Notes under the pieces: generated by a model
Told to the model about the DNA's origin: nothing
Databases searched by the model: none
Seen by the model: only the letters and a program-made list of their open reading frames with translations
Made by a program: the position numbers and the translations under genes
Shown here: in pieces, positions 53,319 to 63,532 of the stretch
How positions within the stretch are numbered: the stretch's first letter is position 1
Layout: the number at the start of each line of letters is the position of its first letter
Origin: Mongoliibacter ruber
GTDB lineage: Bacteria > Bacteroidota > Bacteroidia > Cytophagales > Cyclobacteriaceae
Length of the DNA: 64,000 nucleotides
Reading direction: 5' to 3'
Assembly (NCBI RefSeq): GCF_003003005.1
Contig: NZ_PVTR01000004.1
Span: 335,648-399,647 of the forward strand

Positions 53319-54068
53319 TTATAAATCCCATCTAAAATGCCTGACGCGATAACTTTGCAAAGCAGTATCTCCTAACTTCCCACTCAATTGATAATTGGCT
53401 ACTGCACCCACTCCTGCACCGATGATGGGGATCAATTGGGCCAACTTAGCCAAATCCATATAATCCCTGTATTCCAACTGAAAAGCCCGCCAATCAAAGT
53501 CCTCTACAGATTGGGGGATGTTTACAATTTCCTGATCCCAGTCTTCAATAATTTTTATGGTATCATTGCGGGATTCCTGACTGGAAAAAGCGAGTTTGAA
53601 AACATATAACATAAAGAGTCTTTCTCTGAAATTTTTAACATCTTTGCCATAAGCTGCAGATATCTCAAAGAGCATTTTCATCTTAATGGTCAAAAACGCA
53701 GGGAAATCTGCAATCCCCATTAAAATCCCTCCTGCCCCTGTAATAGCTCCTTCAGCGGAAGCTGTGTTTTTATAAAACTTGATGATTTTTCTGACTTTCA
53801 ATTCCCTAGACTGCAGGGAAATGCCTTCCAGAGGTTTAGGAGTAATATATTTTGTTCCAAAAAGAACTCCCTTTATCATATTTTCAATAGCAAACGTGAT
53901 GGCTTGATGTACCTTCTCCGGAATGATCTGATTTATGGTTTTTTGGGTACCCTTTGTAATTAGGTTGATTAAGGAAGGTCGTTGATGATTTTTTGCAAGC
54001 CATGCGGACATTTCTGTAAAGGCCAACTCCTCGTACATGTCATCCTTTAAATAAGTGTCGGTTTCCAT
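53319..54068 (-). CDS. EcsC family protein
   Basis: A 249-residue protein of the EcsC family, with the conserved AITGAGGILMGIADFPAFLTIKMKMLFEISAAYG block near residue 110, the FMLYVFKLAFSS helix near 150, and IPIIGAGVGAVANYQLSGKLGDTA near 215. The ATG at 54068 (METDTYLKD) is preferred to a TTG at 54086. EcsC-like proteins are membrane-associated; their function is not well defined. Confidence 0.9.
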   Translation of the reverse strand: METDTYLKDDMYEELAFTEMSAWLAKNHQRPSLINLITKGTQKTINQIIPEKVHQAITFAIENMIKGVLFGTKYITPKPLEGISLQSRELKVRKIIKFYKNTASAEGAITGAGGILMGIADFPAFLTIKMKMLFEISAAYGKDVKNFRERLFMLYVFKLAFSSQESRNDTIKIIEDWDQEIVNIPQSVEDFDWRAFQLEYRDYMDLAKLAQLIPIIGAGVGAVANYQLSGKLGDTALQSYRVRHFRWDL

Positions 54069-54117
54069 TTTTATAAAATATAACAAATGGGTATACGCAT
54101 TACAGGACGATTAGATA

Positions 54118-54525
54118 TCAAAGCCCCTTCACTTTCGAGTTTAAGTTTTGAAGATAGCTTTCTCCCATATCTCTTACCACCAATACCCATCCATCCCAAA
54201 AATCAAGAAATCCATAATCAAAACAAAACCAGAAATTTTTGGATGGAGAATGGGGAAAATGATGGGTATGGTACTTAAAATTGAATCCAAGTTGGGACAG
54301 GCGCTCCTTAGGTACTTTTACTGTCTCTACTCCATCCTTCAAGACAAGCATCAAAATCTTCCTGTTTGACCTCAATATAAAATTGATTGTTTTGACTTGG
54401 TTACCATCTTCTTCCTTGTTCTGATTGTTATGACTGCTCCTGCAATTGTCATTACAAAATTTTTTGTCAGACCTTCCATGAATTACTGATCCACAATAAA
54501 GGCAATGTCTTCTTTGTACTTCCAT
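54118..54525 (-). CDS. zinc-ribbon protein
   Basis: A 135-residue protein starting at the ATG at 54525. The N-terminus carries a C4 zinc-ribbon (CLYCGSVIHGRSDKKFCNDNC, residues about 8-28), followed by a helix and a domain rich in aromatic residues (FWFCFDYGFLDFWDGWVLVV). It is probably a small cytoplasmic nucleic-acid or protein-binding factor of Bacteroidota. Frame extends upstream without coding character. It lies between EcsC and aconitase genes on the same strand. Confidence 0.8.
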   Translation of the reverse strand: MEVQRRHCLYCGSVIHGRSDKKFCNDNCRSSHNNQNKEEDGNQVKTINFILRSNRKILMLVLKDGVETVKVPKERLSQLGFNFKYHTHHFPHSPSKNFWFCFDYGFLDFWDGWVLVVRDMGESYLQNLNSKVKGL

Positions 54526-54670
54526 AAAAGTAAAATCAAAAATTTGAAGAAAACCCTGATAATGAAAACTTAAGGTAAGATAACAAATTGTCAACTTAAG
54601 CGCAATACTCAATATGGAGAATTTTTTAAAGCCTATTAAAAAGTGAAATATCAATATAGATTAAATAAAA

Positions 54671-54698
54671 AAAGACCGGAAAAAAACCCGGCCTTTTT
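54671..54698 (-). terminator. terminator of aconitase gene
   Basis: Stem AAAGACCGG / CCGGCCTTT (a G-U pair in RNA on the minus strand), followed on the minus strand by T7. Confidence 0.8.
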
Positions 54699-54719
54699 AT
54701 TTATCAAGCGTTCTGATGC

Positions 54720-57494
54720 CTATTTTTTCAAGAAATCTCTAAGCACATAATGCAGGATACCTCCATTTTTGTAATATTCCACTTCAATAGCTGAATCAAG
54801 CCTGCATAGCACCTTAAACTCTAGGGTGGTACCATCTTCTCTGTCTGCCACGACGTGAAGTTGCTTCAATGGTGAAAGTCCATTTGAAATCCCAGTGATG
54901 GTAAATGCTTCTTTCCCGCTTAATCCAAGACTTTCAGCCGTTTCCCCCGCTTTATACTGTAAGGGCAAGACACCCATTCCCACTAGATTGCTCCTGTGAA
55001 TCCTTTCATAACTCTCAGCGATCACCGCTTTGATTCCTAATAGATTAGTACCCTTGGCCGCCCAATCTCTTGAAGAGCCACTTCCATATTCTTTACCCGC
55101 CAATACCAACAAGGGTGTGCTTCCTTGTCTATATTTTTCGGAAGCTTCAAAGACGCTCATTTCTTCACCGCTAGGAATATGAACTGTATAACCTCCTTCT
55201 CTTTCTGCCAGTTGATTTTTGATCCTTACATTGGCAAAGGTACCTCTGACCATTACCTCATCATTTCCCCTTCTTGATCCATAAGAGTTGAAATCCTTCC
55301 GCTCCACTCCTCTTCCAACCAAATACTGACCTGCAGGACTGGATTCAGCAAATGATCCGGCCGGAGAAATATGATCTGTGGTGATAGAGTCACCTAACTT
55401 CAGGAGTACTCTGCCTGCATTGATATCCTTAGGTTCTGCTACTTCCTCAGAAATCCCCTCAAAGAAAGGTGCTTCTTTGATATAGGTACTTTCTGATGAC
55501 CATTGATAAATCTTGTCTTTCGGAGCTTCCAGTTTCTTCCACATCTCGTTTCCTTCGAAAATCTCTCCATAACTGTTGGCATAATCTTTTGGAGTTAGCA
55601 CCTGACTCATCACATCACTGATTTCATCATTTGAAGGCCAAATATCTTTCAGATAAACCGGTTCCAAATTAGGATCATGTCCGATTGGCTCGTTGAGCAA
55701 ATCTATATCTACCCTCCCAGCCAATGCATATGCCACTACAAGCATTGGAGACATGAGGTAATTCATCTTTACTTGAGGATGAACCCGAGCTTCGAAGTTT
55801 CTATTTCCCGAAAGAACAGAACTTACCACCAGGTCATTGTCCTCTACAGCACTCGCTATATGTCTAGGAAGGGGGCCTGAGTTACCTATGCATGAGGTAC
55901 AGCCATATCCTACAACATGAAAGCGTAATGCTTCAAGATCATCCAGAAGACCCGATTTCTCGAGATAGTCGGTTACCACTTTAGAGCCGGGAGCAAGGGA
56001 TGTTTTTACCCATGGCTTGACATCCAAACCTCTCTGTCTTGCTTTTTTGGCCACCAAGCCCGCACCCAACATTACTGATGGATTGGAGGTATTGGTACAG
56101 GAAGTGATTGCAGCAATGACGATAGAACCATCATGAAGGGCAAACTTCTCATTGTGTAGCTTCACCACAACTGTTTTAAGACCATTTTTCACTTTTGTCT
56201 CATACTCAACTCCATCAGGGTTGCCACCCCTGTTTTCTCCAGGTTGGCTTCCTCCTTCTCCATGCCAACGACCTACATCTCTTTTGTCAATTGGAATATA
56301 TTCTCTCCCATGTACTTTCTCTAACAATTCACCAAACTTGCTCTTAAATTCCTTAAGCAAAATCTTGTCTTGGGGTCTTTTAGGACCTGATACAGTTGGC
56401 TCTACACTGCTAAGGTCTAGCTCCAAAAGTGAACTGTATTTGATTTTGTCTTCATTTTCTCTCCAAAGGAGGTTTGACTGACAGTACCTTTTCACCAGAT
56501 CAATCTGTTCTGCACTTCTGTTGGTTTTACCCATATAATCCAAAGTTCTGTCATCGATAGGAAAATAAGTAACCGTACAACCAAATTCAGGTGACATGTT
56601 AGAAATGGTAGCTCTATCCGGTACTGAAAGATTATCAAGACCTGAACCAAAAACCTCTACAAATTTACCGACGACACCATGTTTTCTCAACAGCTCCGTG
56701 ATCGTCAACACCATATCAGTAGCAGTAATACCCAAGGAAAGTTTCCCTGTGAGTTTCAAGCCTACCACTTCAGGCATTATAAAATAAATTGGTTGACCCA
56801 AAATCGCAGCTTCAGCTTCAATCCCGCCGACTCCCCAAGCCACTACACCTATTCCATTTACCATGGGAGTATGTGAATCGGTACCTACCAAAGTGTCCGG
56901 AAAAACATTCCCATCTCGGGAAATTACTCCTTGAGCCAAATATTCTAAGTTTACCTGATGACAGATCCCCATCCCGGGAGGTACCACAGAAAAGTTATCA
57001 AATGCTTTCTGTGCCCATTTCAAAAACTGATAACGTTCGCCGTTTCTTTCGTATTCAACTTCTACATTTTTTTGAAAAGAATAATTGGTTCCAAAAAAGT
57101 CAACCTGAACTGAATGGTCAATAACTAAATCTACGGGAATCAAAGGGTTGATCTTATCTGGATTTTTGCCCTTTCTAACTGCCTCTGCCCTTAGCGATGC
57201 GATATCAACTACTGCAGGAACGCCTGTGAAATCCTGCATCAATACCCTAGCTGGTTTGAACGGAATATCTTTATCCGAAGGCTCAGGTGACCATGTAGCC
57301 AAGGTTTCTATATGTTCTTTGGTAATACCAAAATCGTCAAAATTCCTCAGGGCATTTTCCAGCAATATCCGAATTGAAAAAGGAAGGGATTCAATATCAT
57401 AACCGGCATCCTGAAGAGCATTCAAACTCCAGTAGGTAAGTTTTCCGGCACTTGAATCTAATTGTTGTTTGGTGTCATGTGGATGAATTTTCAT
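54720..57494 (-). CDS. acnA: aconitate hydratase
   Basis: A 924-residue AcnA/IRP-type aconitase, converting citrate to isocitrate in the TCA cycle. The 4Fe-4S ligands lie in TSCTNTSNPSVMLGAGL near residue 465 and GCTSCIGNSGPL near 535. DSHTPMVNGIGVVAWGVGGIEAEA near 206 and the swivel-domain GSGSSRDWAAKGTNLLG near 800 are the family signatures. It stands alone, divergent from the EEP gene, with its own terminator. Confidence 0.97.
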   Translation of the reverse strand: MKIHPHDTKQQLDSSAGKLTYWSLNALQDAGYDIESLPFSIRILLENALRNFDDFGITKEHIETLATWSPEPSDKDIPFKPARVLMQDFTGVPAVVDIASLRAEAVRKGKNPDKINPLIPVDLVIDHSVQVDFFGTNYSFQKNVEVEYERNGERYQFLKWAQKAFDNFSVVPPGMGICHQVNLEYLAQGVISRDGNVFPDTLVGTDSHTPMVNGIGVVAWGVGGIEAEAAILGQPIYFIMPEVVGLKLTGKLSLGITATDMVLTITELLRKHGVVGKFVEVFGSGLDNLSVPDRATISNMSPEFGCTVTYFPIDDRTLDYMGKTNRSAEQIDLVKRYCQSNLLWRENEDKIKYSSLLELDLSSVEPTVSGPKRPQDKILLKEFKSKFGELLEKVHGREYIPIDKRDVGRWHGEGGSQPGENRGGNPDGVEYETKVKNGLKTVVVKLHNEKFALHDGSIVIAAITSCTNTSNPSVMLGAGLVAKKARQRGLDVKPWVKTSLAPGSKVVTDYLEKSGLLDDLEALRFHVVGYGCTSCIGNSGPLPRHIASAVEDNDLVVSSVLSGNRNFEARVHPQVKMNYLMSPMLVVAYALAGRVDIDLLNEPIGHDPNLEPVYLKDIWPSNDEISDVMSQVLTPKDYANSYGEIFEGNEMWKKLEAPKDKIYQWSSESTYIKEAPFFEGISEEVAEPKDINAGRVLLKLGDSITTDHISPAGSFAESSPAGQYLVGRGVERKDFNSYGSRRGNDEVMVRGTFANVRIKNQLAEREGGYTVHIPSGEEMSVFEASEKYRQGSTPLLVLAGKEYGSGSSRDWAAKGTNLLGIKAVIAESYERIHRSNLVGMGVLPLQYKAGETAESLGLSGKEAFTITGISNGLSPLKQLHVVADREDGTTLEFKVLCRLDSAIEVEYYKNGGILHYVLRDFLKK

Positions 57495-57627
57495 AAGAAT
57501 TGGTTTTTATTAAAAAGATGATTTGTATTATTAACTGGAATTCCAGCAGATTAATTCTCAATTTACTTAAATTCTGCCCATTACGGTTTTGAAAAGCATT
57601 TTTTTTGAAATCAGGGAAACTCGAACT

Positions 57628-58665
57628 ATGAAAACAGTACTTTTAATTTTAAGCGCAATTTTGATTTTGGCCACCTTTATCCCGGTCATCAAAAAAGATT
57701 ATTGGACCTTCCGTGTGTTTGATTATCCAAGATTTCAAAAAATCACTCTTTCCCTTATGATTTTGATTCTGTGGTTGGTCTTTGGGGTTGAAAATAACCC
57801 ACTTCATATCGCGGCCTTTAGTGGCTTGATTATAAGTGTACTTTTTCTTGCCTACCAAGTTTTTCCTTTCACTCCTTTTGCCAAGAAAATGATAAAAGAC
57901 AGCACCGGGGATACTGGATATAACTTTTCTGTAATGGTCATCAATGTCTATCAAGAGAATCAGCAATATCAAAAAGTCATCGACTTACTTAAAAAGGAAA
58001 AACCGGATTTATTCCTTTTGGTAGAAACAGATCAGGAATGGGCAGATCAGATGACAGATTTCAAAAAGGGCTATCCCTTTTTTATCGAAATCCCAAAAGA
58101 CAACACCTATGGCATGCTCTTTTATTCAAAAATAAAAATCTCTGAAGAGTATGTACGCTACTTGATCGAAGAGGATGTTCCTTCAATAGAAGTGACATTG
58201 GATGATCCTAAGCTAGGTGAGATGACGATATACGCCTTGCACCCAACACCACCTGTACCGAGCGAAAACACAAAGAGTACTGAAAGAGATGCAGAGATCC
58301 TAATGGTGGGTAAAAAAGTAAAGAAGTTGCATAAGCCTGTGCTTGTCCTTGGTGATTTGAATGATGTCGGTTGGTCTCATACTAGCGAATTATTCCTGAA
58401 GGTCAGTGGTATGCTTGACCCGCGAAGGGGAAGAGGTATGTTCAGCACCTTCCACGCAAAGTATTTCTTTATGCGCTGGCCATTGGATCATATTTTTGTG
58501 AGCAAACACTTCACATTGAAAAGCTTGAGATTACACCCTAACATCGGATCAGATCATTTCCCCATCAGCGGACATTTCACCCTCAATCCAGTCAATAAAA
58601 ATGAAGGCTTGAAGGCTACGCTAAGTGATAAATTGGAAGCTAAGGAAAAGATCAAAAAAGCATAA
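57628..58665 (+). CDS. membrane-anchored endonuclease/exonuclease/phosphatase (EEP) family protein
   Basis: A 345-residue protein starting at the ATG at 57628 (CAGGGA upstream). Three membrane helices fill residues 1-90, followed by a periplasmic EEP domain: metal-binding LLVETDQEW near residue 130, VLVLGDLNDVGW near 240, and GSDHFPI near 305. It resembles YafD/VanZ-like phosphodiesterases of unknown substrate. A frame open to a TTG at 57589 is less likely as a start. Confidence 0.88.
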   Translation: MKTVLLILSAILILATFIPVIKKDYWTFRVFDYPRFQKITLSLMILILWLVFGVENNPLHIAAFSGLIISVLFLAYQVFPFTPFAKKMIKDSTGDTGYNFSVMVINVYQENQQYQKVIDLLKKEKPDLFLLVETDQEWADQMTDFKKGYPFFIEIPKDNTYGMLFYSKIKISEEYVRYLIEEDVPSIEVTLDDPKLGEMTIYALHPTPPVPSENTKSTERDAEILMVGKKVKKLHKPVLVLGDLNDVGWSHTSELFLKVSGMLDPRRGRGMFSTFHAKYFFMRWPLDHIFVSKHFTLKSLRLHPNIGSDHFPISGHFTLNPVNKNEGLKATLSDKLEAKEKIKKA

Positions 58666-58699
58666 ACAAAAAAACCGGAATTAACCGGTTTTTTTGTTT
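58664..58699. terminator. bidirectional terminator
   Basis: Perfect 15-bp stem, AAACAAAAAAACCGG / CCGGTTTTTTTGTTT, loop AATTAA, with T runs in both directions; it lies between the convergent EEP and mlaD genes. Confidence 0.9.
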
Positions 58700-58716
58700 A
58701 TCGAATGTGATGCAAA

Positions 58717-59688
58717 TCAATTGTCTTCATTGGCTCTTTCCATTCTTTTAAACCCTCTTCTGAAGGGCCAAGTGTACTCAAGTGCTTCCAAACCTTTGTT
58801 AAGATTCATTGCTGAGCTGTCCGCATAAATTAAGGTTTGCTTCAATCTATCTGCGAATTCCGGATCATTGAGCATCATGCCCAAAGTATTATCCTGTTCA
58901 TTGAGTTTTTCGGTAACCTTGGACAGGTCACTTGTCATCTTATTGGCGTTCGTGGCTGTGGCCTGAAGTTCATTGACAGATTCTTGAAGGGTCTTGTAAA
59001 GTTCTTTGTCTTTAGCAAGGTCGTTGAATAGATTGCCTTCCTGATTCAGGTTTTGTGCAAACTTATTCATCTCAGCAATCATCTTGTTGCTATTGACAGA
59101 GGCTATTTCAAGATTCTTAAGCGTATTTTTGAAGTTTTCTCCCAAAAGGCTATCTGTCATTACTGTCCCGACTATACCCTGTCCTTCAGCTATTTTAGAA
59201 GTTAAAACTTTAAGGTTTTCAGTAATGGTGACAAGGTTAAGGTTGTTCTCCTGAAGTGTTTCCATCATCCTGTCAGTATCCAAAGGCATCTCGGCTTGTA
59301 ACCTATCACCATTTTCAACAGATGGGGCTTGAGTGGTTCCGCCATAGATCACGATAATTTTGTTACCTATCAGACCATCGGAACCTATGGTAGCTTTAGA
59401 GTCTTTACGGATAAACTCCCTTACTTTTTCTTCTACATTCATGATGATTTCTACTTGAGAATCTCCATAAAAATTAACCCTTCTTACGGTACCGATTTTC
59501 ACACCGGAGAACCACACATTGTTACCAACCTGCAATCCTGCCACGTCATCAAAGACAGCATTTAAAGATATACTTTTAACAAATTTTTTCTGTTGCCCGC
59601 CCATAGTCATAATTCCGGCAACCAAAATGGCTATTCCTATCAGTACGAATATGCCTACAATGACTGATTTTTTATTATCGTTTCTCAT
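58717..59688 (-). CDS. mlaD: MlaD-like lipid-binding protein
   Basis: A 323-residue MCE/MlaD protein. One N-terminal membrane helix (residues 9-29) is followed by the MCE domain (about 38-115: FDDVAGLQVGNNVWFSGVKIGTVRRVNFY, then IGSDGLIGNKIIVIYGG) and a long helical C-terminus that may form a periplasmic tunnel. It is the substrate-binding part of the Mla phospholipid transport system with MlaE and MlaF. Its ATG overlaps the mlaF stop by one base. Confidence 0.92.
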   Translation of the reverse strand: MRNDNKKSVIVGIFVLIGIAILVAGIMTMGGQQKKFVKSISLNAVFDDVAGLQVGNNVWFSGVKIGTVRRVNFYGDSQVEIIMNVEEKVREFIRKDSKATIGSDGLIGNKIIVIYGGTTQAPSVENGDRLQAEMPLDTDRMMETLQENNLNLVTITENLKVLTSKIAEGQGIVGTVMTDSLLGENFKNTLKNLEIASVNSNKMIAEMNKFAQNLNQEGNLFNDLAKDKELYKTLQESVNELQATATNANKMTSDLSKVTEKLNEQDNTLGMMLNDPEFADRLKQTLIYADSSAMNLNKGLEALEYTWPFRRGFKRMERANEDN

Positions 59689-60449
59689 TACTTAATGAAG
59701 TTATAGTCGTAAAATGATTTCACTCTTTGGTCAATCGCATTGGTAAAAACCTCGTCAAACGGACCCACAGCTTTAAATTGCCCATCCAATAATACGGCCA
59801 TTCTGTCCCCTGTAGTTTTTGCGCAGGTCAAATCGTGTGTAATAACAATAGATGAAGTGTTGAATTGCTCTTTGACCTGTACAATAAGGTTGTTGATCTC
59901 TACGCAAGTGATGGGATCAAGTCCGGCTGTAGGCTCATCGTACAACATGATTTCGGGATTCAAAATCAAGGTACGTGCCACACCGATTCTCTTTTTCTGA
60001 CCACCAGACAATTCGGAAGGCATTTGATTGACCGACTGAGGTAATCCAACCGCATCTAACAACTCATCTACTTTTTTGTCAATTTCTTTCCTGGTAAGAC
60101 CTTTTACATTTCGGGTCAAAGGAAACACAAGGTTTTCCTTGACTGTCATACTATCATATAAAGCTGAATGTTGGAATGAAAAACCAACTTTTAACCTGAG
60201 TTTATTCAATTCTTTCAGCGAAAGTCCTGCTGTATTTTTCCCTAGAATTTCGATAGTTCCCTCATCTTGCTGTAAAAGCCCCACCATTATCTTAATCAAG
60301 ACAGACTTTCCACTTCCGGACTTTCCCAAGACCACAAGATTTTCACCTTTATACAAGTCCAGGTCCACACCCGTCAGTACATGATTCTCGTCGAAAGACT
60401 TTTTCAGGCCTCTCATTTTTACCACCAATTCTCTTTCTTCTTTAAGCAT
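59688..60449 (-). CDS. mlaF: MlaF-like ABC transporter ATPase
   Basis: A 253-residue ABC ATPase. Walker A is GKSGSGKS near residue 37, the signature is LSGGQKKR near 143, and Walker B is IMLYDEPTAGLDP near 163. The gene lies between mlaE (8-bp overlap) and mlaD. It energises phospholipid transport by MlaE at the inner membrane. Confidence 0.94.
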   Translation of the reverse strand: MLKEERELVVKMRGLKKSFDENHVLTGVDLDLYKGENLVVLGKSGSGKSVLIKIMVGLLQQDEGTIEILGKNTAGLSLKELNKLRLKVGFSFQHSALYDSMTVKENLVFPLTRNVKGLTRKEIDKKVDELLDAVGLPQSVNQMPSELSGGQKKRIGVARTLILNPEIMLYDEPTAGLDPITCVEINNLIVQVKEQFNTSSIVITHDLTCAKTTGDRMAVLLDGQFKAVGPFDEVFTNAIDQRVKSFYDYNFIK

Positions 60450-61239
60450 TTCGAATGGCGTTTACGATTTGAAGACCTAACAATTCCTCTATGAAGATTA
60501 AAAACATCGCCATTACAACAGATGCATTGGCAGCTTTTCCTACTCCCTCTGTTCCTTTAGATGAGTTATAGCCTTTATAGCAACCTACTATTCCGATCGT
60601 AAATCCAAAGACCAGTGACTTGATGATGGATGAAAACACATCTAAAAAGGATATGGCCTCAAATACCTGCACAAAGAATGTGGACAAGCTGACCAGTTCT
60701 TTTGAATTTACACTAAGAAAGGACCCTATCAAAGCCACAAAATCAGTATACATCACCAACACAGGTATCATCAAAGTGGTGGCTACCGTACGTGTGACGA
60801 CCAAAAACTTGAATGGATTGATTGCCGAAACTTCCATTGCATCTATCTGCTCTGTCACCTTCATGGATGCTATTTCAGCACCTATTCCAGATCCAACCTT
60901 TCCCGCTGCAATCAATGCTGTCACCAATGGCCCCATTGCCCTAACAACCGCTATGGATATCAAGGCAGGAAGCCAACTTGTAGCACCAAATTCCGAGAGA
61001 GATGGTCTGGATTGGTTTGTAAATACTATCCCTACAATAAAACCTGTAAGAGATATTAATGGAAGTGACCTGTACCCTATTTCATAACATTGCCGCATGA
61101 TTTCCCTGAACTCAAAAGGAGGTTTAAAAACCTCCTGAAAAAAACGTTTGACAAAGGTAAATGCACTGGCAAGACCTATGAAAAACCGGTCTATTTTTTT
61201 GCTGATTACAGGTTTGTTATCATTACTTGTTAAAGACAT
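60442..61239 (-). CDS. mlaE: MlaE-like permease
   Basis: A 265-residue permease of the MlaE/YrbE family. The signature LPLISLTGFIVGIVFTNQS near residue 55 and GAEIASMKVTEQIDAMEVSAINPFKFLV near 120 are conserved, and five membrane helices are predicted. It is the first gene of the mlaE-mlaF-mlaD operon and its stop overlaps mlaF. The residue-level context (GTEGVGKAANASVV near 230) is typical. Confidence 0.93.
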   Translation of the reverse strand: MSLTSNDNKPVISKKIDRFFIGLASAFTFVKRFFQEVFKPPFEFREIMRQCYEIGYRSLPLISLTGFIVGIVFTNQSRPSLSEFGATSWLPALISIAVVRAMGPLVTALIAAGKVGSGIGAEIASMKVTEQIDAMEVSAINPFKFLVVTRTVATTLMIPVLVMYTDFVALIGSFLSVNSKELVSLSTFFVQVFEAISFLDVFSSIIKSLVFGFTIGIVGCYKGYNSSKGTEGVGKAANASVVMAMFLIFIEELLGLQIVNAIRNA

Positions 61240-61259
61240 ATAAAACTTTTCAAATACAA

Positions 61260-61625
61260 TTAGTTTTCAATTTCTAGTATTTCCGCCATGATTTCATTTT
61301 TCAAAGGTTTGATCAGAAAACCTGAAACCATGTCATAATTCATACTTGTCTGAATATCCTCAGGATCCATCGAAGAGGTTAACATTTTTACCTCCATCTT
61401 TATTCCTTTGGCATTCATCAAATCCAAAAAATCCCAACCTCTCATCTCTGGCATATTTACATCCAATATCAGCATATCCGCTTGATTTGATTCCAACCAT
61501 TCCAAAGCTTTATATGGATTTTCAAAAAAGAAAAGCTCCAACTCCGGCTTCAACCTCATCAGGTTTTTCTTGTTAATCATATGCTGTATGGTATCATCAT
61601 CTACGAAAATAATTCTATTAATCAT
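61260..61625 (-). CDS. single-domain response regulator
   Basis: A 121-residue receiver domain without output domain. Acidic residues at the start (FVDDD), phospho-acceptor Asp in LILDVNMPE near residue 53, the Thr/Ser in MLTSS near 82, and Lys in LIKPL near 108 are all present. It is a CheY-like signalling protein whose partner kinase is not seen here. It lies 20 bp upstream of mlaE, so it may be transcribed with the operon. Confidence 0.93.
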   Translation of the reverse strand: MINRIIFVDDDTIQHMINKKNLMRLKPELELFFFENPYKALEWLESNQADMLILDVNMPEMRGWDFLDLMNAKGIKMEVKMLTSSMDPEDIQTSMNYDMVSGFLIKPLKNEIMAEILEIEN

Positions 61626-62155
61626 AAGCTAGTTGTTTGAACCAAATCGAATTTTAAAAACGAAAATTTACCAACATTAGATCATAAACATTCAAATTTC
61701 ATGCAAGCTTGAATTTTTGATCTGATACAAATATAAAAACAATTGATAGGGACAGAGGATAAATCTTACTTGATTTCATTTTTTAGTCTTATCTAATTTA
61801 TTTAGTCACCCCTATATAAGCCCCGACTAAAACATCTATATAAATCTTTAAATCAACTATTTAACAATAGTAAACTCAAATTAAATTAAGCATTTTATCG
61901 CTACCAATATTATACTTATTTAAGGAAAAAATTTGATAATTAAAAAGCAATTATCGCTTTAATTACCCATCAATAGCAATACGATGTCAATCAAATCGCG
62001 AAAAGATTTAGGCTTTTGGCATAGCCTATTGACCTCAATTTGGATCACAGATTCCACAATGGAATTATAAAAAAGTCCACACTAAAAGTAATTTTTACCA
62101 TTTCTAATATTAAGGATTTAATTAGATTGCCACTTAATTCGAAGCATCAGAATAT
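61626..62155. other. 530-bp intergenic region
   Basis: An AT-rich region between divergent genes with no ORF of coding character. A perfect -7 box of the minus-strand promoter lies at 61728-61735 (listed). Nothing else is recognised. Confidence 0.5.
61728..61735 (-). promoter_or_regulatory. -7 box of the response-regulator gene
   Basis: TATATTTG on the minus strand is a perfect TAnnTTTG box, about 103 bp upstream of the ATG. The -33 element is unclear. Confidence 0.35.
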
Positions 62156-63532
62156 ATGGAAGCAAACAAAAAAGCTTTAGACATTAGAAGAAGAATTTTA
62201 CAAACTCTACTCTTCTTCAAGGACAGGTTTGACTTGCATGAAGGTAAAGAAGATGAACTTGAAACCATCGACTACATCAAAAAAAATGTCGAGTTCAAAG
62301 GTGCAAATCTTTGGATTTTGATCTTCGCAATTTTTGTAGCTTCGGTTGGTTTGAATGTGAATTCCACCGCTGTCATTATCGGCGCCATGTTGATTTCTCC
62401 ACTCATGGGACCTATCATGGGGATAGGGTTAGCAGCAGGAATCAATGACTTTGAGCTGTTGCAAAAATCATTAAAAAACTTAGGTATCGCTGTTTTGATA
62501 TCAATCTTGACTAGCACAATCTATTTCTCTTTTACTCCGCTCGATGATGCCCAATCCGAACTATTAGCCAGGACGGAACCTACCATTTGGGATGTCTTGA
62601 TTGCATTGTTTGGAGGCCTTGCCGGAATAGTTGCTGGATCACGAAAAGAGAAAAGCAACGCAATTCCAGGTGTGGCTATTGCCACGGCTTTGATGCCTCC
62701 TTTATGTACTGCTGGCTATGGCTTGGCTACTGGAAATCTTTACTATTTCCTTGGTGCTTTTTATCTCTTTTTCATCAATTCAGTTTTCATCAGCCTTTCG
62801 ACTTATATTATTGTAAGGTTTATGAAATTCCCCCAAAAGGAATTTATGGATCGTAAGCGGGAAAAAACAGTAAAAACCTACATCACCGTTTTCACAATTC
62901 TAACCATTGTTCCTAGTGTCTATCTTGCTTACAATATTGTAAAAAGGACCATCTGGGAAAAATCCGCAAACCAATTTATCACAACCGAACTAGAATTTCC
63001 GAATACTCAGGTCTTGTCCTCCAATTTGAATTATGATTCAGATTCTGCAGTCATTGATATCAGCTTGATTGGAGAAAGGGTATCCGATGCGGAAATAGGC
63101 ATTTTACAGAGGAAATTAGAGGCTTTCAATTTACAAAAGACATATCTTAATATTAAACAAAGTGGTGACTCTGGAACAGACCTTAACATCCTCAGGTCTG
63201 ATATCCTCAAGGACTTGTATGAAAGAAACGAACTTCAGATCCAGGATAAGGATAGGCGAATTGCTTTGCTTGAAAGAGAACTGGAAGAATATGGACAAAG
63301 CAACAAGCAAGTCATGGATATAGCAAAAGAGGCTAGGGTAAACCACACTAGCTTGGAAAATTTCTCTATGAATAGGGCTGTCATCGCTAATCTCACAGAA
63401 AATAGACAAGACACCATCCTGATGGCTTATGCAAAGTTTGGCCGGCTCCCAAACAGACAGGAACTGATTAAATTTGAAGAATGGCTAAAGCTAAGAACCA
63501 AATCTGACTCTCTTACTTTGATAGTGGATTAG
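62156..63532 (+). CDS. DUF389 family membrane protein
   Basis: A 458-residue protein of the DUF389 (TIGR00341-like) family. Six or so membrane helices lie at residues 55-260, with the hallmark LNVNSTAVIIGAMLISPLMGPIMGIGLAAG near residue 68 and GIVAGSRKEKSNAIPGVAIATALMPPLCTAGYGLA near 158. The C-terminal ~190 residues form a periplasmic or cytoplasmic domain with a coiled coil (LLERELEEYG). Its function is unknown. Confidence 0.9.
   Translation: MEANKKALDIRRRILQTLLFFKDRFDLHEGKEDELETIDYIKKNVEFKGANLWILIFAIFVASVGLNVNSTAVIIGAMLISPLMGPIMGIGLAAGINDFELLQKSLKNLGIAVLISILTSTIYFSFTPLDDAQSELLARTEPTIWDVLIALFGGLAGIVAGSRKEKSNAIPGVAIATALMPPLCTAGYGLATGNLYYFLGAFYLFFINSVFISLSTYIIVRFMKFPQKEFMDRKREKTVKTYITVFTILTIVPSVYLAYNIVKRTIWEKSANQFITTELEFPNTQVLSSNLNYDSDSAVIDISLIGERVSDAEIGILQRKLEAFNLQKTYLNIKQSGDSGTDLNILRSDILKDLYERNELQIQDKDRRIALLERELEEYGQSNKQVMDIAKEARVNHTSLENFSMNRAVIANLTENRQDTILMAYAKFGRLPNRQELIKFEEWLKLRTKSDSLTLIVD

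Noticed and set aside
60620..61087. 155-codon plus-strand frame opposite mlaE
   Set aside because: Shadow of mlaE; mlaE has family signatures and operon context.
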